Source: Salinirubellus salinus
GTDB lineage: Archaea > Halobacteriota > Halobacteria > Halobacteriales > Haloarculaceae
DNA: 64,000 bases
Reading direction: 5' to 3'
Assembly: GCF_025231485.1 (NCBI RefSeq)
Contig: NZ_CP104003.1
Coordinates: 806,001 to 870,000, forward strand
Notes under the pieces: generated by a model
Database searches by the model: none
What the model saw: only the letters and a program-made list of their open reading frames with translations
Told to the model about the DNA's origin: nothing
Shown: piece by piece, positions 41,677 through 50,414 of the stretch
Layout: each line of letters begins with the position of its first letter
Position numbering within the stretch: the stretch's first letter is position 1
Made by a program: the position numbers and the translations under genes

Positions 41677-42315
41677 TCAAGCGGCTGTCTCGTCGGCTCG
41701 TTCGAACACGACGGCCGCGAGGCCGACGGTGAGGAACGTGAGCGCGAACGTGGCCACCGCGAGCGCCGGCCCGGCCTCGTAGCGCAGCGGCGGGTGGAGC
41801 CCGAAGCCGTAGTCGACCACGTCGTTCACCAGCGAGATGACCAGCGCGAACGCGAGCGCCCCACGGGTGGTGTGTGAGTAGTGCGGGACGAGCAGCGCGA
41901 GGCCGACGAATCCGAGGTGACTCAGCATCACGCCCCAGTAGCCGTAGAGGTCCGGGAAGTACGCCGAGAAGCCGAGGTTGAGCGCCACGGCCGTCCACAG
42001 TCCGAACTTCACGAGCCAGACGAACGCGAGCGTGTGGAGGTAGACCAGCGGCGTGTTGCTCGGGGCACCCTCCAGTCGGCGCCCGAGGTTCGGCAGGAGC
42101 GTCAGGAACGACGCCGTGACGAGTGCCGTCGCGACGGGCGAGTCCGCGAACAGCGGCCAGAGGAACGTCGACACCGACGCGAGGCCACGGTCGACGTAGA
42201 ACCGGAAGCCGACGAGGGTCAGCGCCGTCGTCAACACGAGGAGGAGGACCAGCGTGGCCGTCCCCTCGAGGTACTCGCGGGCCACGCGCTCGGGCAGGGG
42301 GTTCACGCCAGCCAC
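41677..42315 (-). CDS. DUF1405-type membrane protein
   Basis: 212 residues with about six or seven hydrophobic segments, starting TLVLLLVLTTALTLVGFRFY and including LYLHTLAFVWLVKFGLWTA-like and YGYWGVMLSHLGFVGLALL stretches. The polar residues within segments (WLVKFG, LSHLG, DVVDYGFG) match the archaeal/bacillary DUF1405 membrane family. Function unknown. A GTG at 42315 gives the usual N-terminus; GTG 42306 is an alternative. It is divergent from the small protein gene at 42428. Confidence 0.78.
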   Translation of the reverse strand: MAGVNPLPERVAREYLEGTATLVLLLVLTTALTLVGFRFYVDRGLASVSTFLWPLFADSPVATALVTASFLTLLPNLGRRLEGAPSNTPLVYLHTLAFVWLVKFGLWTAVALNLGFSAYFPDLYGYWGVMLSHLGFVGLALLVPHYSHTTRGALAFALVISLVNDVVDYGFGLHPPLRYEAGPALAVATFALTFLTVGLAAVVFERADETAA

Positions 42316-42427
42316 GTCGGGACGGACCCGCAAAGTCGTGTCGCCACGACGCCGACGGGGTTCTCGTCCCCGAGAAACGCGGGACAAGACTCATATACTC
42401 GTATGTTCTGTGTCAACAGGTAACACG

Positions 42428-42781
42428 ATGTTCGAACCGTTCTCCGGGGCGTACTACCTCGGACGACTCTACCTGGAACCGCACGACGCCGAGCGCGTCG
42501 TGATGCAGCGCGCCCAGCACGAACGGGTGAACGAACAGCTCTACGGCGGCGAGGACGCGGCCATCCGCCGCCTCGACCACCCACTGGTGATGAAGGTGGG
42601 GAACGCCCACCTGTCGGTCCACGGGGCGGACGACGTGCCCGAGCGGACGCTCGGCTTCCCGCCGGGGCTGCTCGAACGCCTCGACGTCGACGCCCCCACG
42701 CTGAGCGAGGTGCTCCTCGCCAAGGCCGAACGGGCCGAGCAGTTGCTCTCCCTCGGCGGCACCGACACCGCGGCGGTCTGA
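42428..42781 (+). CDS. 117-residue conserved haloarchaeal protein (DUF5802-like)
   Basis: The start MFEPFSGAYYLGRLYLEP is characteristic of a haloarchaeal family I recall as DUF5802. A central conserved strand RRLDHPLVMKVGNAHLSVHG and a Leu-rich acidic helix at the end follow. No catalytic or metal motif. The ATG fits a TATA-like catatac about 30-40 bp upstream. It is followed 51 bp later by the Vms1-like gene on the same strand, so a shared transcript is possible. Confidence 0.72.
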   Translation: MFEPFSGAYYLGRLYLEPHDAERVVMQRAQHERVNEQLYGGEDAAIRRLDHPLVMKVGNAHLSVHGADDVPERTLGFPPGLLERLDVDAPTLSEVLLAKAERAEQLLSLGGTDTAAV

Positions 42782-42832
42782 CCGCACGACCGGAGCAGGG
42801 GACTTTACTCCCCTCCCGGCGTCGGCCCGGTC

Positions 42833-43714
42833 ATGCTGGACCGCCTGCTCGGTCGGGAGCCACTCAAGGAGCGAATCGCGGACCTCGAGGAGGACCTCCA
42901 CCACACCGAGCGCGAGCTGGAGGCGGAACGCGACCGACGGAAGGCGGCCGTCACCGACCGACAGCGGGCCGACGAACGGGTGAACCGACTGGAGGACCGG
43001 GTGGCGGAGCTGGAGGACCGGGTGACCGACGCCGACGAGGGGGCCGACCTCTCGTTCCGGCACGAGGAGTCGCTCCGCGGTGGCCGGCTCGACGCCGTCC
43101 TCGGCCGGCTCGAGTCCGTCGAGAGTGACCCTGAGGGCCTCCTCAGCGCCTACGTCGACGGTGAGGTTCCCGACCACGTCGTCGAGACGCTCGGCGACCG
43201 GACGCCACTCGTCAGGCGAGCCGAACCGTGTCTCGTCTACGCGGACGACGCCGGCCTGCTGGCCGTGGCGCTCGACCCACCCGTCGCCCCCGAGCCGTTC
43301 CTCGACTGGGCCGACACGTTCCGGGTCGAACGGTCGTGGTTCGAGCCGCGCGGTCGGCACGCCGTCGGCCTCGTCCGTGCCGACCTGTTCGCCCTCGGGG
43401 TGTACGAGGACGGCGAGCGTGTCTCGTTCGAGGGATTCACCTCGGACGTGATGGGCGAGCACTCGAAGGGGGGCTTCTCGCAGGCCCGGTTCGAGCGCAT
43501 CCGCGACGGGCAGATCGACGACCACCTCGACCGGTGTCGTGAAGCGCTCGCGGCGGTCGACGCACCGCGCTATCTCACCGGCGAGCGAGTCGTCCTCACG
43601 GAGTTCACCGACCTCGCGGCCGTCACGCGCCCCGTCGACGCCACGGGGAAGCCCGAACCCGCGCTCGAGGACGCCGTCCACGAGTTCTGGACAGCACGGC
43701 TGGCCGGGCTGTAG
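42833..43714 (+). CDS. Vms1/Ankzf1-type peptidyl-tRNA hydrolase
   Basis: 293 residues. An N-terminal coiled coil (residues ~10-70) precedes an eRF1-like release-factor domain. The signature GEHSKGGFSQARFERIR occurs at residues 208-224, with Q217 in the position of the catalytic Gln of Vms1/VLRF1. In eukaryotes Vms1 releases nascent chains from stalled 60S ribosome complexes. An archaeal member may rescue stalled ribosomes. No zinc finger or Cdc48-binding motif is present. Function here is inferred from family only. Confidence 0.83.
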   Translation: MLDRLLGREPLKERIADLEEDLHHTERELEAERDRRKAAVTDRQRADERVNRLEDRVAELEDRVTDADEGADLSFRHEESLRGGRLDAVLGRLESVESDPEGLLSAYVDGEVPDHVVETLGDRTPLVRRAEPCLVYADDAGLLAVALDPPVAPEPFLDWADTFRVERSWFEPRGRHAVGLVRADLFALGVYEDGERVSFEGFTSDVMGEHSKGGFSQARFERIRDGQIDDHLDRCREALAAVDAPRYLTGERVVLTEFTDLAAVTRPVDATGKPEPALEDAVHEFWTARLAGL

Positions 43715-43791
43715 CGACCCGGTCAGGACGGCTCCGCTGGCCGGGCTCTGAGCCGGCACAGAACTAAGCGCCCCCCCCGAGTCCACCCGGT

Positions 43792-44829
43792 ATGACCGAG
43801 ACCACCGACCGGCGGCGCGTCCTCGTCCTCGCCCACGAGGGGTTCCCGGACCGGGCGAAGACGGCCGTCGGTCTGCTGCGCTACGGCCCGCACGAGGTGG
43901 TCGGGGTCCTCGACCGCGAGATCGCCGAGTCGAGCCCCGACGCCCGCGTGAGCGACTACCTCGACGACGTGCCCGACGCCCCCATCCTCGGCCGGGCGGA
44001 CGAGGCCGACGCGTTCGACACGCTCGTCGTCGGCGTCGCCCCGATCGGCGGCGGATTCGACCGCTCGTGGCGTCCGGACGTCCGGCGGGCCATCGAGTCC
44101 GGCGCGGACGTGTGGGCCGGCCTCCACTACCTCCTGAACGAGGACGAGGAGTTCGCACGGCTCGCGGCGGAACACGACGTCGACCTCTGGGACGTGCGCG
44201 AGCCACCGGCCGACCTGACCGTCTCGGACGGGGAAGCCGGCGACGTGGACGCGACCGTCGTCCTGACCGTGGGGTCGGACTGCTCGACGGGGAAGATGAC
44301 GACGACGATGGAGCTCTACGAGGCGGCCCGCGACCGCGGCTGGGACGCCGGGTTCGTCCCCACCGGCCAGACCGGCGTGATGGTCGCCGGCGACGGAATC
44401 GTCGTCGACCGCACGATATCGGACTTCACCGCCGGCGCCACCGAACGCGGCGTCCTCGCTGCGGCCGACCACGACTACGTCTTCGTGGAGGGGCAGGGCG
44501 CCATCACGCACCCGGCGTACTCCGGCGTGACGTGTGGCATCCTCCACGGTGCGATGCCGGACGCGATGGTGCTCTGTCACGAGGCCGGCCGTGAGGCCGT
44601 CCATGGCTACGAGTCGTTCCCGCTCGCGGCTCCGGAGACGCTCGTCTCGCTCTACGAGGACCTCGCCAGACCCGTCCACGAGGGCCGAGTCGTCGCGGGA
44701 GCGTTGAACACTCACCACCTCGACGAGGCGGCGGCCCACGACGCCGTCGAGGGCTTCGCCGACTCCGCGGGCGTCCCGACCACGGACCCGGTGCGGTTCG
44801 GCGTCGGGGAGGTGCTCGACGCACTATGA
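43792..44829 (+). CDS. DUF1611 protein (DgcN-type, D-glutamate N-acetyltransferase candidate)
   Basis: 345 residues. A P-loop GSDCSTGKMTTT sits near residues 162-173, in a Rossmann-like core; the N-terminal half holds a second Rossmann-like unit. This is the DUF1611 family. Some members, called DgcN, acetylate D-glutamate in a pathway described for marine bacteria and halophilic archaea. It overlaps by 4 bp the epimerase gene that would act next. Family assignment is strong; the substrate is inferred from the pair. Confidence 0.82.
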   Translation: MTETTDRRRVLVLAHEGFPDRAKTAVGLLRYGPHEVVGVLDREIAESSPDARVSDYLDDVPDAPILGRADEADAFDTLVVGVAPIGGGFDRSWRPDVRRAIESGADVWAGLHYLLNEDEEFARLAAEHDVDLWDVREPPADLTVSDGEAGDVDATVVLTVGSDCSTGKMTTTMELYEAARDRGWDAGFVPTGQTGVMVAGDGIVVDRTISDFTAGATERGVLAAADHDYVFVEGQGAITHPAYSGVTCGILHGAMPDAMVLCHEAGREAVHGYESFPLAAPETLVSLYEDLARPVHEGRVVAGALNTHHLDEAAAHDAVEGFADSAGVPTTDPVRFGVGEVLDAL

Positions 44830-45881
44830 GGCTCGAGACCGACGTCGAGCGTGTGCGGCTCGAGACCGCCGAACCGTTCGGCATCTCACGCGGCACGACC
44901 ACGGGGACGCAGAACGTCGTCGTCCGCATCGGGGACGGCGAGCACGTCGGACTCGGGGCGGCCGCGCCCTCGACGCGCTACGGCGAGACGGCGGCGACGG
45001 TGGAGACGGTCCTGCCCGACCTCCTCGCCGTCGTGGAGGACGTGGCCGACCCGCACGCTATCGACGCGGTCCACGCGGGCATGGACCGGGTCGTCCGTCG
45101 CAACCCCGCGGCGAAGGCAGCCGTCGACGTCGCGCTCCACGACCTCGCGGCCAAGCGCGTCGGCCTCCCGCTCTACCGCCACCTCGGACTCGGGACCGAC
45201 GGGGTGACCTCCTCGTACACCGTCTCGCTGGCCGACGCGGAGACGATGGCCGACCGGGCGCGCGCGGCCACCGACGCCGGTTACGAGGTGCTGAAGGTGA
45301 AACTCGGCGCGGGAGACGGCGCCGACCGGGACCGGTTCGACGCCGTCCGGGCCGCCGCCCCTGGGGCGACCGTCCGCGTCGACGCCAACGAGGCGTGGAC
45401 CCCCAAGCAGGCCGTCCGGAACGCCGCGTGGCTGGCCGACGGCGACGTGGAGTTCCTCGAACAGCCGGTGCCCGCGTCGGACCCGGAGGGGCTGCGGCAG
45501 GTCTACGAGCACGCGCCGCTCCCCGTCGCCGTCGACGAGTCCTGTGAGGTGGCGAGCGACGTGCCGCAGGTCGCCGACCGGGCGGACGTGGTCGTGGTGA
45601 AACTGATGAAGTGCGGCGGTGTCAGACCCGCTCTGGAGGCCATCCACGCGGCCCGCGCCCACGGCCTCGAGGTGATGCTCGGCTGTATGCTGGAGACGAA
45701 CGCTGCCATCGCCGCCGGTGCACACCTCGTCCCGCTGCTCGACTACGCCGACCTCGACGGCTCACTGCTCCTCGCGAGCGACCCGTACGACGGCGTGCCG
45801 ATGCCGAACGGGACCCTCGAACCGACCACCTTCGACCGGCCGGGGACCGGCGCGCGCCCGGCGACGAACGGTGACGGCTAA
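44826..45881 (+). CDS. Enolase-superfamily epimerase (dipeptide epimerase / DgcA type)
   Basis: 351 residues. The muconate-lactonising-type barrel has the catalytic KVK at 157-159 (second Lys is the base). Metal ligands are in VDANEAW near 183, EQPVP near 211 and VDESCEVA near 236, and the second Lys base is in VVKLMKCGG near 261. Dipeptide epimerases (L-Ala-D/L-Glu) share this set; the neighbour DUF1611 gene suggests N-acetyl-D-glutamate racemisation instead. Start ATG overlaps the preceding gene by 4 bp. Confidence 0.85.
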   Translation: MRLETDVERVRLETAEPFGISRGTTTGTQNVVVRIGDGEHVGLGAAAPSTRYGETAATVETVLPDLLAVVEDVADPHAIDAVHAGMDRVVRRNPAAKAAVDVALHDLAAKRVGLPLYRHLGLGTDGVTSSYTVSLADAETMADRARAATDAGYEVLKVKLGAGDGADRDRFDAVRAAAPGATVRVDANEAWTPKQAVRNAAWLADGDVEFLEQPVPASDPEGLRQVYEHAPLPVAVDESCEVASDVPQVADRADVVVVKLMKCGGVRPALEAIHAARAHGLEVMLGCMLETNAAIAAGAHLVPLLDYADLDGSLLLASDPYDGVPMPNGTLEPTTFDRPGTGARPATNGDG

Positions 45882-45905
45882 GTCGCGGGCCGCGTTCGGG
45901 CTGCC

Positions 45906-46361
45906 GTGAGCGACACAGACACCGACAGCGACACAGAGCACTTCCGGCGACTCGAACGGATGTTCCACGACGCGCCCTGCAACCAGGCGTACGAGCACGT
46001 CGACCTGACCGTCGGCCGCGGGGAGGCGGAACTCGTCCTCCGGGCGGAGGAGTCGATGCACCACCCCGGCGGCGGCGTCCACGGGACGTACTACTTCAAA
46101 CTCCTCGACGACGCCGCGTTCTTCGCGGCCAACTCGCTGGTCGAGGACGTGTTCGTCCTGACGACGGAGTTCAACCTCTACCTCGAACGGCCCGTCTCGA
46201 CCGGCGACATGGTCGCACACGGCGAGGTGGTCAACGACAACCCCCGCCAACTGCTCGCGGAGGCCGTCGTCCACGACGCCGACGGGAACGAGATCGCACG
46301 CGGCACCGGGTCGTTCAGTCGGTCGTCGGTCGAACTCGACGAGTCCATCGGGTACCGCTGA
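45906..46361 (+). CDS. PaaI-type hotdog thioesterase
   Basis: 151 residues. The hotdog fold's conserved stretch MHHPGGGVHGTYYFKLLDDA (residues ~46-65) is present with the His-Gly-Gly pattern, and later TEFNLYLERPVSTGDM. Such enzymes hydrolyse acyl-CoA thioesters; the natural acyl group is unknown. GTG 45906 is 24 bp after the epimerase stop, so it may belong to the same operon. Its N-terminal Asp/Thr repeat is low in complexity. The FAD gene follows 43 bp later. Confidence 0.84.
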   Translation: MSDTDTDSDTEHFRRLERMFHDAPCNQAYEHVDLTVGRGEAELVLRAEESMHHPGGGVHGTYYFKLLDDAAFFAANSLVEDVFVLTTEFNLYLERPVSTGDMVAHGEVVNDNPRQLLAEAVVHDADGNEIARGTGSFSRSSVELDESIGYR

Positions 46362-46404
46362 GCGAACCGACAACCCGAGGTGGGTCGGGGGCCTCGGGGG
46401 CAGC

Positions 46405-47175
46405 ATGAACGACGTGACCGACGCGACGGACGCGTTCGACACCACGGTCTGTATCGTCGGAGCGGGGGTCTCCGGCCTCACCTGCGGGACGTTCACGGCT
46501 CGCGCGGGGCTAGAGACGCTCCTCGTCGACGGCGGGGAGTCCATCCTCCGGCGGAACGCCCACCTCGAGAACGTCCCCGGCTTCCCCGCCGGGGTGAACG
46601 CGCGGACGTTCCTCGACGGGAGCCGCGAGGCGGCTGCGGACGCTGGCTGTCGGTTCGTGGAAGGGCGAGCCGTCGCCACCACCGAGCACGAGGAGGGGTT
46701 CACGCTCGAACTGGACGACGGCCGCACGGTCGAGACCCGATTCCTCGTCGCGGCCTCGTGGGCCGACGCCGCCTATCTCCCCGACGCCGTGGAGACGGAC
46801 CAGCGGGGGAGCAAGACGTACGTCACCGCCGACGAGTACGGCCGAACGTCCCTCGAGGGTGTCTTCGCCGCTGGACGACTGGCCGGCAAGCCCCACCAGA
46901 CCGTCGTGGCGGCCGGCCACGGCGCGGAGGTGGGCCTCTCCGTCGTCGAGGCGAGCGAGGTGCCGTTCTACCACGACTGGGTCGTGCCCGAGGGGTACTT
47001 CACCGACCGCGACCGCCCGGAGCCGCCGGGCTGTGAGGAGATTCCCGCCGAGGAGTGGTCCGAGCGCGAGCGCGTGGCCCGCGAGCGGATGCGTGCCTTG
47101 CTCGCGGAACCACACCCGGACGACCCGACGCCACACCCGTCGCTGGCGGCGTCGGACGGGACCGACGAGCGGTAG
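46405..47175 (+). CDS. Thioredoxin reductase-like FAD protein lacking the NADPH domain
   Basis: 256 residues, shorter than the ~300-330 of thioredoxin reductase. The FAD site GAGVSG is at 19-24, and the second FAD motif YGRTSLEGVFAAGRLAG at ~145-161. The central NADPH-binding insert and the CxxC redox pair are absent, so a different electron donor or a non-redox FAD role is likely. The acidic C-tail after residue 185 is haloarchaeal. It lies between the thioesterase and coaBC on one strand. Confidence 0.8.
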   Translation: MNDVTDATDAFDTTVCIVGAGVSGLTCGTFTARAGLETLLVDGGESILRRNAHLENVPGFPAGVNARTFLDGSREAAADAGCRFVEGRAVATTEHEEGFTLELDDGRTVETRFLVAASWADAAYLPDAVETDQRGSKTYVTADEYGRTSLEGVFAAGRLAGKPHQTVVAAGHGAEVGLSVVEASEVPFYHDWVVPEGYFTDRDRPEPPGCEEIPAEEWSERERVARERMRALLAEPHPDDPTPHPSLAASDGTDER

Positions 47176-47218
47176 CCGGTCGCCGAACGCGGCCGGACCC
47201 CGACGACCGACGGCGGAC

Positions 47219-47227
47219 GGTTTTTGT
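47219..47227 (+). promoter_or_regulatory. TATA-like box of coaBC
   Basis: ggtttttgt lies 24-32 bp before ATG 47251. It supports that start and a separate leaderless transcript for coaBC. Confidence 0.55.
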
Positions 47228-47250
47228 CCGGGGGCGACGGAGCGGTTCCT

Positions 47251-48411
47251 ATGCTAGAGGGCGTCAACGTCGCACTCGGGGTCAGTGGCTCCATCGCCGC
47301 CGTGAAGACGGTGGAGTTGGCCCACGAACTCAGACGACAGGGGGCCGAGGTCCGCGCCGTGATGACGGGGGCGGCGCAGGGTATCGTCCACCCGTGGTCA
47401 CTGGAGTTCGCCACCGAGAACGACGTGGTCACAGAGATAACGGGGCGGGTCGAACACGTCGAACTCTGCGGGCGCGAGGGGTGGGCCGACGTGCTCCTCC
47501 TCGCTCCGGCGACGGCCAACACGGCCGGCAAGATAGCGGGCGCCGTGGACGACACCCCCGTCACCACCTGCGCGACGGTGGCCATCGGCGCCGGGATGCC
47601 CGTCGTGGTGGCGCCCGCGATGCACGAACCGATGTACGACCACCCCGGTGTCCTCGACGCGCTCGACACGCTGGAGTCGTGGGGCGTCTCGATGGTCGAC
47701 CCGCGGATCGAGGAGGGGAAGGCGAAGATAGCCACGGAGGCCGATATCGTCCGCGAGGTGGCCCGCGCGGCGACGCCCGACACCCTCGCCGGCAGGCGCG
47801 TCGTCGTCACCTCCGGCGGGACGAGCGAACCCATCGACCCGGTCCGGGTCATCGCGAACCGCGCCTCGGGCCGGACGGGGCGGGCGGTGGCCGCTGCCTG
47901 CTACGTCGCCGGTGCGGAAGTCGTCCTCGTCCACGACGGCCCCGAGATGCCCTACGCGACAACGGAACAGGTGGAGACGGCCGCCGAGATGCTCGCGGCC
48001 GTGGAGGACCACGCACCCGACGCGCACGCCCTCGTCTCGGCCGCCGCCGTCTCGGACTACACCGTGGAGGCCAGCGACGAGAAGGTGCGTTCGGGACGAG
48101 ACCTCACCCTCGACCTCCAGCCGACGCCGAAACTGGTCGACACGGTCCGGGAGGCCCACCCCGATCTCGCCATCGTCGGGTTCAAGGCTGAGACCAGTGG
48201 GGACGACGAGGCGATGGTCCAGCACGCACGCGACCTGCTCGAGCGCGTGGGGATGGCGTTCGTCGTCGCCAACGACGCGAGCGTGATGGGCCGGGACGAC
48301 ACCCGCGTCCTCGTCGTCCGCGAGGCCGAGCTCCGGGAGTTCGAGGGGTCGAAGACGGCGCTCGGGACGCTCGTCGCGGCGGAGCTGGCGAGCGAACTCG
48401 GCGGCGAGTGA
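47251..48411 (+). CDS. Bifunctional CoaBC of coenzyme A synthesis
   Basis: 386 residues. The N-terminal flavin-dependent decarboxylase (CoaC) has GVSGSIAAVKTVELA and PAMHEPMYDHPG. The C-terminal ligase (CoaB) has VTSGGTSEPIDPVR, NRASGRTGRA and AAAVSDYTVE. It joins phosphopantothenate to cysteine and then decarboxylates the product. ATG 47251 is chosen over 47224 because of a TATA-like box 24-32 bp upstream. The gene ends 42 bp before a convergent membrane protein gene. Confidence 0.94.
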   Translation: MLEGVNVALGVSGSIAAVKTVELAHELRRQGAEVRAVMTGAAQGIVHPWSLEFATENDVVTEITGRVEHVELCGREGWADVLLLAPATANTAGKIAGAVDDTPVTTCATVAIGAGMPVVVAPAMHEPMYDHPGVLDALDTLESWGVSMVDPRIEEGKAKIATEADIVREVARAATPDTLAGRRVVVTSGGTSEPIDPVRVIANRASGRTGRAVAAACYVAGAEVVLVHDGPEMPYATTEQVETAAEMLAAVEDHAPDAHALVSAAAVSDYTVEASDEKVRSGRDLTLDLQPTPKLVDTVREAHPDLAIVGFKAETSGDDEAMVQHARDLLERVGMAFVVANDASVMGRDDTRVLVVREAELREFEGSKTALGTLVAAELASELGGE

Positions 48412-48453
48412 GGCTCGGGGCCCGCCACATCCACGACGGTATCCTCGACGGGG

Positions 48454-48807
48454 TCACAGCACGAGGAGGAGGTGGAGTGCCCCGAGCGACGAGCCACCGA
48501 GGATCCAGACCCACGAGAACCGACTCTCGAACTGGAGCAGGGGGTGTTCACGGAGCCCGACGTGTAACAGCCCGTGGACGATGGCGAACGCGTCGAAGCC
48601 GACCTGGAACGGGAGCGACGCCACGTACCACAGGATGAGGACGACCAGCGGGACGTGGAGCGTGGTGAACAGTCGATAGCCGAGTTCGTCACTCACCGGC
48701 ACGGGGGCGACGAAGAACCGCCACTCCCGCTGACGGACCGCGTCGAGTTCGTGGACGAACAGGAACGAGACCACGGTCAGGAACAGAGCCTGGGTGACGG
48801 CAGTCAT
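48454..48807 (-). CDS. 117-residue four-segment membrane protein
   Basis: Four hydrophobic segments (LFLTVVSFLFVHELDAV, LHVPLVVLILWYVA, FDAFAIVHGLLHVG, VWILGGSSLGALHLLLVL). Polar residues in them, especially HELDAVRQREWR early and VHGLLHV in the third segment, suggest a DUF6713-like family with possible metal or haem binding by the histidines. Function unknown. It converges on coaBC and lies downstream of the XRE regulator in the same direction. Confidence 0.7.
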   Translation of the reverse strand: MTAVTQALFLTVVSFLFVHELDAVRQREWRFFVAPVPVSDELGYRLFTTLHVPLVVLILWYVASLPFQVGFDAFAIVHGLLHVGLREHPLLQFESRFSWVWILGGSSLGALHLLLVL

Positions 48808-48932
48808 ACGACGACCCCGTGGAGTGGAGACTTAGGGGTTTGGCGGGCACGGGCGGCGTTCACCACCGTGTGCGGCCCTCCGTTCGGGTCGCTCCCGGAA
48901 CCCACGTACCGGAGCACCCCGGCGGAGCGTGC

Positions 48933-49637
48933 TCAGGGGAGCGCACGCAACCGCTCCAGCATCTCCTCCAGGTCGAGGTCCGTCACCGCGAGCGAGAAAC
49001 CGTCGGCCCGCGCGAGGCGCGGGGCGTGCTCCCAGAGCGACTCCGGCGTCATCCCGTGGAGGAGGACGGCACTCGGCGTGGGCGTGACGACGCGCATCGC
49101 CACCAGCGGCGACTCGCCGCGCGTGACACGAGTGAACACGAGCGCCCGGTTCGTCGACTGGCCGTAGAGGCGGTAGAACTCCTCGCTGGAGAGGCGCGTG
49201 ATGGCCTCGATAGAGTCGATGACCGTGTGACCGGCGACCGTCGTCGCCTTCCCCTCGGCGACCTCGGTGGCGTCGACGGCGTCGTAGAACCGCGAGAGCG
49301 GGATGGTCGCCGGGTACTCCCGCAGGTCGTGGACGATGTCCGAGTCGAAGCCCGCGGAGAGCACGCGCCCGAACTGCCGCACGTGGTGGCCACCACGGCG
49401 CTCGTCGATGGTCAGCAGGGCCTCGACGAGACGGCGGACGACGCCGATACCCGGTGAGGTCCGTCGGCCGGCCTCGTAGTCCGAGACGACGGAGGGCGAG
49501 ACGTCGAGTTCGGCCGCGAGGTCGGTCTGGGAGACCTCGAACTCCGTGCGCCACTTGCGGAGCGTGGCACCGGGGTCGGCGGAGAGGGTGACCTCTCCGG
49601 CCATCTTCTCGGCGAGTTCGCGGCGTGGGTCCGACAC
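48933..49637 (-). CDS. XRE-type helix-turn-helix regulator with a C-terminal sensor domain
   Basis: 234 residues, GTG start. The HTH spans residues ~27-75: WRTEFEVSQTDLAAELDVS then SVVSDYEAGRRTSPGIGVV. The C-terminal 140 residues are an alpha/beta domain (TVAGHTVIDSIEAITRLSSE, then VTPTPSAVLLHGMTPESLWE) that resembles a ligand-binding domain of archaeal regulators. It is divergent from the tandem membrane hydrolase genes, which suggests that it could control them. The ligand is unknown. Confidence 0.82.
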   Translation of the reverse strand: MSDPRRELAEKMAGEVTLSADPGATLRKWRTEFEVSQTDLAAELDVSPSVVSDYEAGRRTSPGIGVVRRLVEALLTIDERRGGHHVRQFGRVLSAGFDSDIVHDLREYPATIPLSRFYDAVDATEVAEGKATTVAGHTVIDSIEAITRLSSEEFYRLYGQSTNRALVFTRVTRGESPLVAMRVVTPTPSAVLLHGMTPESLWEHAPRLARADGFSLAVTDLDLEEMLERLRALP

Positions 49638-49708
49638 GGGCGTCGAGAGCGGTCTGCAGGCGATAAGCCTCACGGTCGTTGTCCCCCACCGGTGCATCCC
49701 GGGGAGAG

Positions 49709-49715
49709 GTTTATC
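49709..49715 (+). promoter_or_regulatory. TATA box of the tandem membrane hydrolase operon
   Basis: gtttatc lies 25-31 bp before ATG 49740, which fits a leaderless mRNA and supports that start. Confidence 0.6.
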
Positions 49716-49739
49716 ACCGCCGACTCCACATCTCCGCCG

Positions 49740-50414
49740 ATGCCACCGACGCTGGTCCACGCGGCGCTCGGGGCGATGCTCGGCGCGGCGCTCCTCGAGG
49801 ACGCGTACAGCCGCCGAGCGCTCGGTGTCGTCGCCCTCGCCGCCGCCCTCCCGGACCTCGACGCCCCACTCTCCCTCCTCGTCCCCGGGCTGCACGGCGC
49901 GGCGCTCCACACTCTCTTGCTCCCGCTGGGGCTCGCAGCGCTGCTCTACTGGGACGCCCGGCGCGCCCGGCCGTGGCTGATCGCACGGTTCGGCCCGACC
50001 GCGCTCCACGTCGCCGCCGTCGCGCTGCTCGCGTGGGCCGTCGCCGGCACCGGCCTCGACCTGCTCAACCTCGCCGCGGCCAACCCCGTCTGGCCGCTCG
50101 ACTCGATGTTCTACTCCGTGACCGGGAAACTGGAGTACACGACGGCGCAGGGCGTCGTCCAGACGTTCTACAACTACTCCCCGCAGGGGATGTACACGCA
50201 CTACGTCGGACAGCGTGGCGCTCCCCCGAAGTTCTGCAACCCGAACGCGTGGAATCCGACGTGCACGGCGACGCCACCGGCGGGCGTCGAACGCATCCTC
50301 CCCGCCATCCAGGGTGGCTGGCAGGTGCTGCTGCTCGGAGCGGGCGTGGTCGTCGTCGTCGCCCGTGACCGTCTCGCCCGGCGTGCGCTCGACACGGACG
50401 GGGTGGACCGCTGA
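49740..50414 (+). CDS. YdjM/LexA-binding-type membrane metal-dependent hydrolase, copy A
   Basis: 224 residues with about five hydrophobic segments. The early LVHAALGAMLGAALLEDAY, then ALPDLDAPLSLLVPGLHGAA and LHTLLLPLGLAALL hold the conserved His and Asp residues (H, PDLD, HG, HT) proposed as metal ligands in this family. A loop of ~60 residues between segments contains FCNPNAWNPTCTA, two cysteines that may form a disulfide outside. It is followed immediately by a paralogue, overlapping by one base. Confidence 0.8.
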   Translation: MPPTLVHAALGAMLGAALLEDAYSRRALGVVALAAALPDLDAPLSLLVPGLHGAALHTLLLPLGLAALLYWDARRARPWLIARFGPTALHVAAVALLAWAVAGTGLDLLNLAAANPVWPLDSMFYSVTGKLEYTTAQGVVQTFYNYSPQGMYTHYVGQRGAPPKFCNPNAWNPTCTATPPAGVERILPAIQGGWQVLLLGAGVVVVVARDRLARRALDTDGVDR

